64,000 nt of DNA from CAVSRC01 sp963730325 (GTDB lineage: Bacteria; Pseudomonadota; Alphaproteobacteria; Rhizobiales; Kaistiaceae), in assembly GCA_963730325.1 (NCBI GenBank), contig CAVSRC010000011.1:1-64000 (forward strand), read 5' to 3'. Both the position numbers and the translations under genes were made by a program. How positions within the stretch are numbered: the first letter of the stretch is position 1; the number at the start of each line of letters is the position of its first letter. Shown in pieces: positions 36,660 through 45,297 of the stretch. Below the pieces are notes generated by a model, which saw nothing but the letters and a program-made list of their open reading frames with translations, was not told the DNA's origin and searched no databases.

Positions 36660-37292
36660 ATGCACGACACGCAACCAAACCAGCATTCCGGGGGCAGGCA
36701 GGCCCATGCCTTCTCGCTGCCCAACCTGTTGACCTATTTCCGAATTCTGGCCGTGCCATTGCTGGTGATATTTTTCTACGTCGAGAACACCGCCAGCCGC
36801 TGGCTGAGTGTCGCGGTGTTCATCGCCGCCACGATCTCCGATTTCTTCGACGGCTATCTGGCCCGCGCCTGGCAGCAGCAATCGGCCATCGGCCGCATCC
36901 TCGACCCGATCGCCGACAAGCTGCTGGTGGCCACCGCGCTGCTGCTGCTCGTCTCCGACAGCACCATTTCAAACTGGTCGGTTCTGGCCGCCATCGTCAT
37001 CCTCACCCGCGAGATCTCGGTGTCCGGCCTGCGCGAGTTCCTGGCGGAACTCCGTGTCAGCGTGCCGGTGACGACGCTGGCCAAATGGAAGACGACGATG
37101 CAGATGATCGCCATCGGCTTCCTGCTCGCCGGGCCGGCCGGCGACAAGCTGATGCGTTACTACCTCCAGGACTTCGGCCTGTTCACCTATGTCGGCCTGC
37201 TGCTCCTGTGGATGTCGGCGCTGATCACCGTCTATACCGGCTACGACTACTTCCGCGCCGGCCTGCGCCATCTGATGGGGACCGAGCCATGA
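36660..37292 (+). CDS. pgsA: CDP-diacylglycerol--glycerol-3-phosphate 3-phosphatidyltransferase
   Basis: Makes phosphatidylglycerophosphate for PG and cardiolipin. 210 residues, four to six membrane spans. The CDP-alcohol motif is SDFFDGYLARAWQQQSAIGR with ILDPIADKLLV; SLPNLLTYFRILAVPLLVIF and LTREISVSGLREFLAELRVS are PgsA-specific. Its stop overlaps the moaD start (ATGA). This is the orthologue of the known uvrC-pgsA-moaDE series. Confidence 0.95.
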   Translation: MHDTQPNQHSGGRQAHAFSLPNLLTYFRILAVPLLVIFFYVENTASRWLSVAVFIAATISDFFDGYLARAWQQQSAIGRILDPIADKLLVATALLLLVSDSTISNWSVLAAIVILTREISVSGLREFLAELRVSVPVTTLAKWKTTMQMIAIGFLLAGPAGDKLMRYYLQDFGLFTYVGLLLLWMSALITVYTGYDYFRAGLRHLMGTEP

Positions 37293-37540
37293 AGCTCGTC
37301 TATTTCGCCTGGGTGCGCGAGCGTATTGGTGTCGAGTCGGAGGAGGTGACGCCGCCGGCGACGGTCGCCACGACGTACGCCCTCATCGACTGGCTGAAGA
37401 CCCGCGGTCCCGGCTACGAGATGGCCCTGGCGGAACCCCGCGCCGTGCGCATTGCGGTCGACAAGGTCCATGCCAGCGGCGACGTGCCGATCGACGGCGC
37501 TGAGGAAGTAGCGATTTTCCCGCCCATGACCGGCGGCTGA
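37289..37540 (+). CDS. moaD: Molybdopterin synthase small subunit
   Basis: Ubiquitin-fold sulfur carrier, 83 residues. Starts KLVYFAWVRERIGVESEEV and ends EVAIFPPMTGG; the terminal Gly-Gly is the site of thiocarboxylation and donates sulfur to precursor Z within the MoaE dimer. Overlaps pgsA by 4 bp and is 5 bp before moaE. Confidence 0.95.
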   Translation: MKLVYFAWVRERIGVESEEVTPPATVATTYALIDWLKTRGPGYEMALAEPRAVRIAVDKVHASGDVPIDGAEEVAIFPPMTGG

Positions 37541-37545
37541 GCACC

Positions 37546-38733
37546 ATGGCCGTTCAGATGACGGTCCGCGTGCAGGCGGACAGCTTCGACATCAACGCCG
37601 AGATCGAGCGGGTCAAGCAGGCGAGCAAGGAGGTCGGCGCCGTCGTCAGCTTCACCGGCGTATGCCGGACGGAGAACGGCCGCCTGTCGGCGCTGGAACT
37701 GGAGCACTATCCCGGCATGGCGGAGGGCGAGATCGTCCGCATTGCCGAGGAGGCGACCACGCGCTGGCCGCTGGCCGCCGTCACCGTGATCCACCGCCAT
37801 GGCACGATCGCCGCCGGCGACAACATCGTGCTGGTCGTCGTCGCCTCCGAGCATCGTCACGCCGCCTTCGAGGCGGCGGGCTTTCTGATGGACTACATGA
37901 AAAGCCGGGCGCCCTTCTGGAAGAAGGAGCATCTCGCCGCCGGCGCCGAAGGCGGCTGGGTGGAATCGCGCAAGGCCGACGAGGACCGCATCAAGGACCG
38001 GCAAGGTGATGCGCACGTCTCACTGATAGAGGTTGAAGCTGACCCACTGCTCCTTGGGGATCGGATTGCCGATCTTGTAGGTGAACGACTTCACCTCGAG
38101 ATGGTCCGGCGTGGTGATGCAGGTGAAGGAGAACCGATACCACTTGTCGCGGCTGCGCAGCGCGCCGCCATCGCCCGTCATGGTGTCGCCCTTGATCTTC
38201 GGCTGGGCCAGCGCGTCGACCGGGGCATGCTCCGGCCGGTAGCCGTTCTTGTCCTTGCCGATCTCGATCAGGGCCTGAAGGCCGCATGCCTGGACGAAGC
38301 GGGTCGCTCCCGAAAGCTCCTTCAACTGCCTGGTCAGCGAGGCGCTGAATGCCGCGGCAGGCAGGCTGCCGGCGAGAAGCAAACACACGGCTACGACAAC
38401 TCTCTTCATGGTTCCGCCCGGAATGGTCTGGTCAATCGAGGGGAATGCGGCGGCGAGCGCCGCGCTCCTTTGCCTAGGCCGGAAATGAGCCGGTTCGATG
38501 GCGGCCCTAGCCGACGATCTCGATGGCCGGGAACCAGTAGGCGATCTCCTCGCGTGCGGTTTCCGGGGCGTCCGAGCCGTGCACCGAGTTCTCGCCGATC
38601 GAGTTGGCGAAATCCTTGCGGATGGTGCCGGGATCGGCCTTGGCCGGATCGGTCGCGCCCATCACCTCGCGATTCCGGGCGATGGCGTTGTCGCCCTCGA
38701 GCACCTGGACGATGGTCGGTCCGGACGACATGA
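37546..38733 (+). CDS. moaE: Molybdopterin synthase large subunit, frame runs past its normal end
   Basis: Residues 1-150 are a standard MoaE: VRVQADSFDINAEIERVKQA, GAVVSFTGVCR, HYPGMAE, VIHRHGTIAAGDNIVLVVVA, FLMDYMKSRAPFWKKE (catalytic Lys pair). MoaE normally ends near here, but the frame stays open another 245 codons to 38733, antisense across the whole DUF930 gene and into ndk. That extension has Arg/Gly-rich text and no family. Stops exist just past residue 150 in both other frames (TGA 38007; TGATAG 38024), so a one-base change near 37996-38005 is likely. The functional part is 37546-38000. Confidence 0.8.
   Translation: MAVQMTVRVQADSFDINAEIERVKQASKEVGAVVSFTGVCRTENGRLSALELEHYPGMAEGEIVRIAEEATTRWPLAAVTVIHRHGTIAAGDNIVLVVVASEHRHAAFEAAGFLMDYMKSRAPFWKKEHLAAGAEGGWVESRKADEDRIKDRQGDAHVSLIEVEADPLLLGDRIADLVGERLHLEMVRRGDAGEGEPIPLVAAAQRAAIARHGVALDLRLGQRVDRGMLRPVAVLVLADLDQGLKAACLDEAGRSRKLLQLPGQRGAECRGRQAAGEKQTHGYDNSLHGSARNGLVNRGECGGERRAPLPRPEMSRFDGGPSRRSRWPGTSRRSPRVRFPGRPSRAPSSRRSSWRNPCGWCRDRPWPDRSRPSPRDSGRWRCRPRAPGRWSVRTT
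38020..38409 (-). CDS. DUF930-family exported protein
   Basis: 129 residues with signal peptide KRVVVAVCLLLAGSLPAAAF. The mature part matches DUF930 by eye: ATRFVQACGLQALIEIGKDK, GYRPEHAPVDAL, GALRSRDKWYRFSFTCITTP and SFTYKIGNPIPKEQWVSFNL. The two cysteines are likely bonded. Function unknown; many Hyphomicrobiales carry several copies. The long moaE read-through frame lies on the opposite strand, which the good signal peptide and family match argue is not the real coding strand. Confidence 0.85.
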   Translation of the reverse strand: MKRVVVAVCLLLAGSLPAAAFSASLTRQLKELSGATRFVQACGLQALIEIGKDKNGYRPEHAPVDALAQPKIKGDTMTGDGGALRSRDKWYRFSFTCITTPDHLEVKSFTYKIGNPIPKEQWVSFNLYQ

Positions 38734-38929
38734 AGTCGCACAGCTCGTCGAAGAACGGCCGGCCCTTGTGGACGGCGTAGAAACCTTCCGCCTGCTTGCG
38801 GCTCATCCACACGCGCTTTTGCGCGACGATGCGGAGCCCCGCCTCCTCCAGCCGCGCATTGATCTTGCCGGTCAGGTTGCGCGCCGTGGCGTCCGGTTTG
38901 ATCATCGAAAAAGTACGCTCAACTGCCAT
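38507..38929 (-). CDS. ndk: Nucleoside diphosphate kinase
   Basis: Balances NTP pools by phosphotransfer through an active-site His. 140 residues, usual length. AVERTFSMIKPDATARNLTG start, GPTIVQVLEGDNAIARNREV, and active site SIGENSVHGSDAPETAREEI (His). All catalytic residues present. Single gene between the DUF930 gene and oxyR. Confidence 0.97.
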   Translation of the reverse strand: MAVERTFSMIKPDATARNLTGKINARLEEAGLRIVAQKRVWMSRKQAEGFYAVHKGRPFFDELCDFMSSGPTIVQVLEGDNAIARNREVMGATDPAKADPGTIRKDFANSIGENSVHGSDAPETAREEIAYWFPAIEIVG

Positions 38930-39006
38930 TTGGGTCGTTCCTCACTGATATGACGGGTGGCGGCTGTATAGCCCGCGGGATCGCCGGCCGACAAGGCGAG
39001 CGCCGC

Positions 39007-39921
39007 TCAACCGGAAGGCGATGGCGCCGGTCCCGGTCCCTCCGGCCGCAGCAGGTCGACCAGCGCCAGGAAATGCGCCCGTCGCGGCGAGGCCTTGCGC
39101 CAGGCAAGGCCGACGGTGCGATGCGGCTCGGGCGCGGCGAAGCGCACCACAGCCAGGCGCGGGTCGGCCGAGAGGCCGGCATCCACCGCCATCTGCGGCA
39201 CCAGGGTGATCCCCTGCCCCGCCGCCACCAGTTGCAAGACCGTGGCGATCGAGGTGGCACCGAAGCTTCTCAGCCGTCGCGGGTCGATGCGGTGGCAGAC
39301 GGCCAGCGCCTGATCGCGCAGGCAATGGCCATCCTCGAGGAGCAGCAGTTCTTCCGCCGCGATCGCCTCGGCCAGAGCCGGCGAACGCCCGGCATGCGGC
39401 GAGCCGGCGGGCGCGGCGAGCAGAAACGTGTCGTCGAAGGCCGGCGCTTCCTCGAAATCGCCGACCTCGAGCGGCAGGCTCGCAACGATCGCGTCGAGAC
39501 TGCCGTCGGCCAGTTCCTCGACGAGATGCTCGGTGATCGTCTCGCGCACGATGAGTTGCAGCGCCGGGTGCTCCCGTGCGGCGCGCGACAGCAGGCGCGG
39601 CAGCAGAAACGGCGCCACGGAGGGGATGACGCCGAGGCGCAGCGGCCCGGCCGGTTGCTCGTTGTGGGCGCGGGCCAGTTCCTCCAGGTCGCGCACCGCG
39701 GCCAGGATATGTGTCGTCCGCTCCTCCACGTCCCGCCCGAGCCCGGTGAGGCTGGCGCCCTCCGGGCCACGCTCGACCAGAGCACCGCCGAGCGTCGCCT
39801 CAAGCTCGCGCAACTGCATGGAGAGCGCCGGCTGCGAGATGCCGGAGGCTTCCGCCGCCCGTCGGAAATGGCCGACAGCAGCCAAAGCGTGGAAATAGCG
39901 AAGCTGGCGCAGGGTGATCAT
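39007..39921 (-). CDS. oxyR: Hydrogen-peroxide-sensing LysR regulator OxyR
   Basis: 304 residues. N-terminal HTH (ITLRQLRYFHALAAVGHFRR; SISQPALSMQLRELEATLGG type). The sensor motif LEDGHCLRDQALAVCHRID carries the pair of redox cysteines that form the disulfide in E. coli OxyR, here spaced nine residues apart. Hence a peroxide sensor rather than a generic LysR protein. Divergent from katG across 168 bp, the usual oxyR-katG layout, with an operator-like palindrome next to its start. Confidence 0.94.
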   Translation of the reverse strand: MITLRQLRYFHALAAVGHFRRAAEASGISQPALSMQLRELEATLGGALVERGPEGASLTGLGRDVEERTTHILAAVRDLEELARAHNEQPAGPLRLGVIPSVAPFLLPRLLSRAAREHPALQLIVRETITEHLVEELADGSLDAIVASLPLEVGDFEEAPAFDDTFLLAAPAGSPHAGRSPALAEAIAAEELLLLEDGHCLRDQALAVCHRIDPRRLRSFGATSIATVLQLVAAGQGITLVPQMAVDAGLSADPRLAVVRFAAPEPHRTVGLAWRKASPRRAHFLALVDLLRPEGPGPAPSPSG

Positions 39922-39923
39922 CG

Positions 39924-39942
39924 CGATAAGAATACCTTATCG
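39924..39942. promoter_or_regulatory. Putative OxyR operator between oxyR and katG
   Basis: CGATAAG-AATAC-CTTATCG, 7-bp perfect arms and 5-bp spacer, starts three bases before the oxyR start codon on its side. LysR proteins bind T-N11-A dyads of this kind, and a second half-site-like TTATCG occurs at 39969-39974. Binding here would place OxyR to repress itself and activate katG. Confidence 0.6.
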
Positions 39943-40089
39943 TCGCAACTTGGCAATATGATTGGATTTTATCGTGGCGACCTGTCACCTTTCCCGCAAA
40001 CGCAGCCGCACCAGGTTCCCGGAAACGATCCCCATGGGACCGGGCGCCGGGGCTGCGCTCGCCCAACACCGGAGGAGGCTCAGAAGATC

Positions 40090-42312
40090 ATGGACGCGAA
40101 GGTCGACAAAAGCGCGGGCAAATGCCCGGTCGTGCACGGCACCACCAATATGGGCATGCGCTCGAACAGCGACTGGTGGCCGAACCAGTTGAACCTCAGG
40201 ATGCTCCATCAGAATTCGCCCCTGTCCGATCCGATGGGCGAGGCATTCGACTACGCCAAAGCCTTCGAGTCGCTCAACCTCAAGGCGGTGAAGAAGGACC
40301 TCACCGCGCTGATGACCGATTCGCAGGATTGGTGGCCGGCCGACTACGGGCATTACGGCGGGTTGTTCATCCGCATGGCGTGGCACTCGGCGGGCACCTA
40401 CCGCACCGGCGACGGCCGTGGCGGTGCCGGTGGTGGCCAGCAGCGCTTCGCGCCGCTCAACTCGTGGCCGGACAACGGCAACCTCGACAAGGCGCGCCGC
40501 CTGCTGTGGCCGATCAAGAAGAAATACGGCAACAGGCTCTCCTGGGCCGACCTGATCGTGCTCGCCGGCAACGTCGCGCTCGAGTCGATGGGCTTCAAGA
40601 CCTTCGGCTTCGGCGGTGGACGCGCCGATACCTGGGAGCCGGAGGAGGACGTCTACTGGGGCGCCGAGACCGAATGGCTGGCCACCAGCGACAAGGCCAA
40701 CAGCCGCTATTCGGGCGAACGCGATCTCGAAAACCCGCTGGCAGCGGTGCAGATGGGCCTCATCTACGTCAACCCGGAAGGACCGGACGGCAATCCCGAT
40801 CCCCTCGCCTCCGGCCGTGACATCCGCGAGACCTTCGCCCGCATGGCCATGAACGACTATGAAACGGTGGCACTCACCGCCGGCGGCCACACCTTCGGCA
40901 AGACGCACGGCGCCGGCCCGGCCGACCATGTCGGCGCCGAGCCCGAGGCCGCGCCGCTCGAGGCCATGGGCCTCGGCTGGCTGTCGTCCTGGAAGAGCGG
41001 CAAGGGCGTCGATGCGATCACCTCCGGCCTCGAAGGAGCGTGGACGCCGAACCCGACGCGGTGGGACATGGGCTATTTCCACGTCCTGTTCAAATACGAC
41101 TGGGAGAAGATCAAGAGCCCGGCGGGCGCCTGGATCTGGCGGCCCATCGGCCTTGAGGAAAAGGACATGGCGCCGGAAGTCGACGGCTCGGGCAGACGAG
41201 TCCCGATCATGATGTCGACCGCCGACATGGCCATGAAGCTCGATCCGATCTACGGCCCGATCTCGAAGCACTTCATGAAGCATCCGGACGAGTTCGCCGA
41301 TGCCTTTGCCCGCGCCTGGTTCAAGCTGACCCATCGCGACATGGGGCCGAAGGCGCGCTATCTCGGCCCGGAGGTTCCGGAAGAGGATCTGATCTGGCAG
41401 GACCCGGTGCCGGCCGTCGACCACAAGCTGATCGGCGCCAAGGACATCAAGGCCCTCAAGGCGCAGATCCTCAAATCGGGCCTCACGATCTCACAGCTGG
41501 TCTCCACCGCCTGGGCCTCGGCCTCGACCTTCCGCGGTTCCGACAAGCGCGGCGGCGCCAACGGTGCGCGCATCCGCCTGGCGCCGCAGAAGGGCTGGGC
41601 GGTCAACCAGCCGGCGCAACTGGCCAAGGTGCTCAAGGCCCTGGAAGCCATCCAGGCGAAATTCAACCGCGCCAACAAGTCCGCCGGCAAGCAGGTGTCG
41701 CTCGCCGATCTCATCGTGCTCGGCGGCGCGGCGGCGGTCGAGCAGGCGGCGGAAAAGGCCGGGCACAAGGTGACGGTTCCCTTCACGCCGGGCCGCACCG
41801 ACGCCACCAGGGAGCAGACCGACGTCGAGGCTTGCGCCGTGCTCGAGCCGGTGGCGGACGGTTTCCGCAACTATCAGAAGACCCAGTACACCATCTCGTC
41901 CGAGGAGCTTCTGGTCGACAAGGCGCAACTGCTGACGCTGACCGCGCCCGAGATGACTGTGCTTGTCGGCGGCCTGCGCGTGCTCGGCGCCAACCACGGA
42001 CGCTCCAAGCACGGCGTCTTCACCCGGCAGCGGGAGACGCTGACCACCGACTTCTTCGTCAACCTCACCGACATGGGGCTGGAGTGGAAGCCCATCTCGG
42101 TGGCCGAGGACGTGTTCGAAGGCCACGATCGCAAGACCGGCAAGGTGAAGTGGACCGCCACCCGCGTCGACCTCGTCTTCGGATCGAACTCGCAGCTTCG
42201 CGCGCTCGCCGAAGTCTATGCGCAGGACGACTCCCAGAAGAAGTTCGTCAAGGACTTCGTGGCGGCGTGGACCAAGGTGATGGAGCTCGATCGCTTCGAC
42301 CTGCATCGCTGA
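40090..42312 (+). CDS. katG: Bifunctional catalase-peroxidase
   Basis: Haem enzyme removing H2O2. 740 residues from ATG 40090 with GGAGG 11 bases upstream. N-terminal domain: distal RMAWHSAGTYR (Arg, Trp, His), adduct Tyr in GLIYVNPEGPDG, proximal His in LTAGGHTFGKTHGAGPAD; C-terminal domain: RGSDKRGGANGARIRLAPQK, and LTNFFVNL-like TTDFFVNLTDMGLEWKPIS. All catalytic residues and the Trp-Tyr-Met cross-link region are present. Divergent from oxyR and ends with a strong terminator. Confidence 0.97.
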   Translation: MDAKVDKSAGKCPVVHGTTNMGMRSNSDWWPNQLNLRMLHQNSPLSDPMGEAFDYAKAFESLNLKAVKKDLTALMTDSQDWWPADYGHYGGLFIRMAWHSAGTYRTGDGRGGAGGGQQRFAPLNSWPDNGNLDKARRLLWPIKKKYGNRLSWADLIVLAGNVALESMGFKTFGFGGGRADTWEPEEDVYWGAETEWLATSDKANSRYSGERDLENPLAAVQMGLIYVNPEGPDGNPDPLASGRDIRETFARMAMNDYETVALTAGGHTFGKTHGAGPADHVGAEPEAAPLEAMGLGWLSSWKSGKGVDAITSGLEGAWTPNPTRWDMGYFHVLFKYDWEKIKSPAGAWIWRPIGLEEKDMAPEVDGSGRRVPIMMSTADMAMKLDPIYGPISKHFMKHPDEFADAFARAWFKLTHRDMGPKARYLGPEVPEEDLIWQDPVPAVDHKLIGAKDIKALKAQILKSGLTISQLVSTAWASASTFRGSDKRGGANGARIRLAPQKGWAVNQPAQLAKVLKALEAIQAKFNRANKSAGKQVSLADLIVLGGAAAVEQAAEKAGHKVTVPFTPGRTDATREQTDVEACAVLEPVADGFRNYQKTQYTISSEELLVDKAQLLTLTAPEMTVLVGGLRVLGANHGRSKHGVFTRQRETLTTDFFVNLTDMGLEWKPISVAEDVFEGHDRKTGKVKWTATRVDLVFGSNSQLRALAEVYAQDDSQKKFVKDFVAAWTKVMELDRFDLHR

Positions 42313-42334
42313 CGAATACATGAGGGGAAGGACG

Positions 42335-42366
42335 AAACGCCGGGCCTCGCGCCCGGCGTTTCTTTT
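42335..42366 (+). terminator. Rho-independent terminator of katG
   Basis: AAACGCCGGGC (42335-42345), loop CTCGC, GCCCGGCGTTT (42351-42361), then CTTTTC. An 11-bp perfect stem 22 bases after the katG stop. Confidence 0.93.
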
Positions 42367-42473
42367 CCCGTGGTCGCGTTAGTCGCCGGCGGCCCCCTCG
42401 CCCGACCTTGCATTCCTGTCATCGCCCTGTCACTTTCCGCGCGCCACTTAACCGCCGGGGGGCTTGCAGGGAA

Positions 42474-43421
42474 ATGGCCAGGGGTGACGTTCATGTCGTG
42501 TTCGGCACCGGGCCCGTCGGCCGGGCCCTGATCGATGCGCTCATCGAGCGTCATCTGCCGGTGCGTGCCGTGTGCCGCACGCCGTCGAACCTGCCCGATG
42601 GCGTCCAGACCGCTGCCGGCGATGCGGCCGACCGGACCTTCACCGCCGCGGCGACCAGCGATGCCGCCGCCGTCTATCAGTGCCTGAGCCCGCCCTATAA
42701 CCGCTGGGGCGATCTCTTCCCGCCGCTGCAGCGCGCGTTGGTCGCTGCCGCGCAGGCGGCGGGCGCCCGCTACGTCTCCTTCGAGAATCTCTACATGTAT
42801 GGCGACACGCACGGCGCGCCGATTTCCGAGAATCTGCCTGACGCGGCGACGACCCGGAAGGGCAAGCTGCGCGCTGCCATGGCGGCGGAGCTGAAGGCGC
42901 TTGCCGATGCCGGCAATCTCGCCGTGGCGACGGCACGGGCATCCGACTACTTCGGGCCGCGGGCACGTGAACAATCGCCGCTGGGAACGCGTGTGATCGG
43001 TCATGCGCTCACCGGCAAACCGGCGCAGGTGGTGGGCGACCCCGACCAGCCGCACAGCTACACCTACCTCGCCGATATCGGCAGGACGCTTGCCATTCTC
43101 GGCACCGACGAACGCGCCCTCGGCGAGATCTGGCATGTGCCCAACGCGCCGGCGCAAACCACCCGCGAACTCGTTGCCATGATCGCGGCCAGCCTCGGAC
43201 ATGACGTCAAGGTCGCGCCGACGCCGAAGCTGCTGCTGCGGGTCCTTGGTCTGTTCAACCCGCTGATCGCCGAGCTGGACGAGATGCTCTACGAGTTCGA
43301 GCGGCCCTTCGTTGTCGATAGCAGCAAGTTCGAGACGACCTTCGGAACCGGCGCGACGCCGTTCGCCCAATCGATTCCGGCAACCGTCGCCTGGTGGCGC
43401 GGTGCCGCTGCGCAGGGTTGA
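42474..43421 (+). CDS. NAD(P)-binding epimerase/dehydratase-like protein
   Basis: 315 residues from ATG 42474. Rossmann motif VHVVFGTGPVGRALIDALIE, then YVSFENLYMYGDTHGAPISE in place of the classical YxxxK active site and YTYLADIGRTLAILG as in atypical extended SDRs. The C-terminus (VAPTPKLLLRVLGLFNPLIA) is like sugar-nucleotide or steroid-type NAD-binding oxidoreductases. Substrate unknown. Lone gene, convergent with the next one by 4 bp. Confidence 0.82.
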   Translation: MARGDVHVVFGTGPVGRALIDALIERHLPVRAVCRTPSNLPDGVQTAAGDAADRTFTAAATSDAAAVYQCLSPPYNRWGDLFPPLQRALVAAAQAAGARYVSFENLYMYGDTHGAPISENLPDAATTRKGKLRAAMAAELKALADAGNLAVATARASDYFGPRAREQSPLGTRVIGHALTGKPAQVVGDPDQPHSYTYLADIGRTLAILGTDERALGEIWHVPNAPAQTTRELVAMIAASLGHDVKVAPTPKLLLRVLGLFNPLIAELDEMLYEFERPFVVDSSKFETTFGTGATPFAQSIPATVAWWRGAAAQG

Positions 43422-43425
43422 TCGT

Positions 43426-43911
43426 TCAGCCGCCGCAGGTGAGATCGAAGACGTAGCGCGGTGCGGTTCCTGCCTCGATGGTGATGGTGCCGCGTGCACC
43501 GGCATAGGGTCCGGTGCCACCAGTCACGATCAGGGTCGCATTGCCCGCCTTCTGGCTCGTGTCGGCCGCATTGGCGAGTGTGTAGAACGTCATCGCCGCG
43601 ATCCAGCCGTCGGACAGATTGACGAAATAGTCGCCGGAGAGCGCGTCGCCGTGGGTCTTGTCGCCGGGCGCCGTCATTGTGGCGACGAAATGCACCTCGC
43701 CGACCGGCTTGCCGCTCTCGTCGGCCAGCTTGCGCCAGCCTGCCCTGACATCGCCGATGCTCTTGCCAGCCGGCGGATTGTCGATGGCGTTCACGGCCTT
43801 CTCGCCGCCGACAAGGGTGAACGAACCGCACGCGGGACCGGCTGCATATGCCGCAGTCGTCGACAGGATTGCCGCGGCGAGCGCCGCCGCGAGAACAGAC
43901 AAGCGGGACAT
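43426..43911 (-). CDS. Exported protein resembling allene-oxide-cyclase-like barrel
   Basis: 161 residues from ATG 43911; signal peptide SRLSVLAAALAAAILSTTAA, mature from AAGPACGSFTLVGG. The stretch NATLIVTGGTGPYAGARGTI and the terminal YVFDLTCGG follow the GGTG.YAGARGT pattern of bacterial allene-oxide-cyclase-barrel/dirigent-like proteins. One disulfide possible between the two cysteines. No enzymatic role can be inferred. Overlooked longer starts upstream lie in the neighbouring GST region. Confidence 0.72.
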   Translation of the reverse strand: MSRLSVLAAALAAAILSTTAAYAAGPACGSFTLVGGEKAVNAIDNPPAGKSIGDVRAGWRKLADESGKPVGEVHFVATMTAPGDKTHGDALSGDYFVNLSDGWIAAMTFYTLANAADTSQKAGNATLIVTGGTGPYAGARGTITIEAGTAPRYVFDLTCGG

Positions 43912-43999
43912 GGCGGCCAAGCTCCTTCGTTCGCATGGAGGATCAATCGACGCGGCCACAATGCGTGGCCGGACGCGCGATGTACACCACTGCCGCCGC

Positions 44000-44692
44000 T
44001 CAGGCGGCCGCCGGCACGGCACGCGCCATGCCGCCATGGAGATCGAGCAGGCGTCCGAACCATTCGTTCACCGGATCGTCGTCCTCGAGCAGCTTGAACG
44101 GGCTCATCACCCGCGTCCATTGCAGCGCGGCGAAGGGGCTGTAGTCGGCATAGAGCGGTGCCTCACCGCCGATGAAGGGCTGGTGGGCGAGCATGACGCG
44201 CAGCGGCTCCCATGCCGCACGCCACGCGACGACACGCTCCTGCCTGTCCGCCTGTAACGTCTCCAACGTCTTGCCGAAGCGCTTCTCGCGGCTCTCGCGG
44301 AAATAGACCTGGTCCTCCGGCGACAGGCGGTCGTGGACGTCCTTGATGACCATGGGCAGCGCCGCGCGCGCGATCATCGATGCCGACCACGAGTCGATGA
44401 AGCGCGCCATCGCCTTGCCGGCCCCGCCGCCGAAGAGCGAGGGCCGGTCGGGATAAGCGTCTTCCAGATGGAGCGCGATGTCGAAGGATTCGCGCATCAG
44501 CTTGCCGCGGTCGTCGATCACCGGAACGGTCGGCGAGAAGCCGTCGCCGATCGCCTTGATGGCGCCATAGGGGGTCGGCCGCGCCTCGAAATCGAGGCCC
44601 TTGTGCGCCAGCGCCATGCGCACCTTCCAGCAGGCCGGGCTGAAACGGCGTGTCGTATCGCCGGCGCACAGCTCATAGAACACAATGGTCAC
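44000..44692 (-). CDS. Glutathione S-transferase family protein
   Basis: 230 residues. N-terminal thioredoxin-fold region YELCAGDTTRRFSPACWKVR, FSPTVPVIDDRGKLMRESFD (cis-Pro and glutathione Ser) and a helical C-terminal domain with PFIGGEAPLYADYSPFAALQ. Resembles the beta-etherase/Ure2-like cytosolic GSTs; activity on ether or stress compounds not determinable. Single gene; the exported barrel gene ends nearby in the same direction. Confidence 0.88.
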   Translation of the reverse strand: MTIVFYELCAGDTTRRFSPACWKVRMALAHKGLDFEARPTPYGAIKAIGDGFSPTVPVIDDRGKLMRESFDIALHLEDAYPDRPSLFGGGAGKAMARFIDSWSASMIARAALPMVIKDVHDRLSPEDQVYFRESREKRFGKTLETLQADRQERVVAWRAAWEPLRVMLAHQPFIGGEAPLYADYSPFAALQWTRVMSPFKLLEDDDPVNEWFGRLLDLHGGMARAVPAAA

Positions 44693-44757
44693 GATCTTCC
44701 CTCCGGCCCTTCGCGTCAGTACCCTCGACCTATTCCTGTGCGTGAGGGGGTCAAGCC

Positions 44758-45274
44758 ATGCAGAGCCATTTTGCCATGTTCGCCGCCTATAACCACTGGG
44801 CGAACGACCGCCTCTACGAAGCGGCGGCGAAGCTCCCCGATGCCGATTACCGGGCGGAGCGCGGCGCCTTCTTCGGCTCGCTCAACGGCACGCTCAACCA
44901 TCTTCTGGTCACCGACCGCATCTGGATGCACCGCTTCACCGGCGAGGGACCTCAGCCGACGCGGCTCGACGAAATCCTCCACGACGATCTGCCGGCGCTT
45001 GCCGAAGCGCGCCGCGCCGAAGACGCGCGCATCATCGCCTATGTGATGGCGTCTCAGCGACGCCGACCTTGCCGGCACGTTCAGCTATCGCACGATCACC
45101 AGCCCGGCCGACATCACCCAGCCGCTGGCGCCGGCTCTCGGGCACTTCTTCAACCACCAGACCCACCATCGCGGCCAGGCACATGCGCTGCTCACCATCG
45201 CCGGCGGCAAGGACGCCGCCCCGCCGCTCGACCTCCTCTTCTTCCAGCGCGAGACGGGAACCGGGCTTAGCTGA
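44758..45274 (+). pseudogene. DinB-family protein, frame-disrupted
   Basis: The DinB/YfiT-like metal-binding four-helix bundle is split. Frame one from ATG 44758 gives FAAYNHWANDRLYEAAAKLP and NGTLNHLLVTDRIWMHRF, then EDARIIAYVMAS; a shifted frame continues LSDADLAGTFSYRTIT and FFNHQTHHRGQAHALLTIAG to a TGA at 45272-45274. The three metal-ligand His positions fall on both sides of the break (near 45050-45056). Frame one alone ends in Arg/His/Pro-rich nonsense at 45270. Recent mutation or sequence error; otherwise a small enzyme possibly using bacillithiol- or mycothiol-like thiols. Confidence 0.86.
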
Positions 45275-45297
45275 GCGGCGCGGCTCCGTCAGGGAAA

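Noticed and set aside
37546..38733. Genuine MoaE fusion with a second domain
   Set aside because: The extension is antisense to two well supported genes and shows no domain.
38950..40089. N-terminal extension of the katG frame over oxyR
   Set aside because: The extra residues are antisense to oxyR; KatG homology and the ribosome-binding site begin at 40090.
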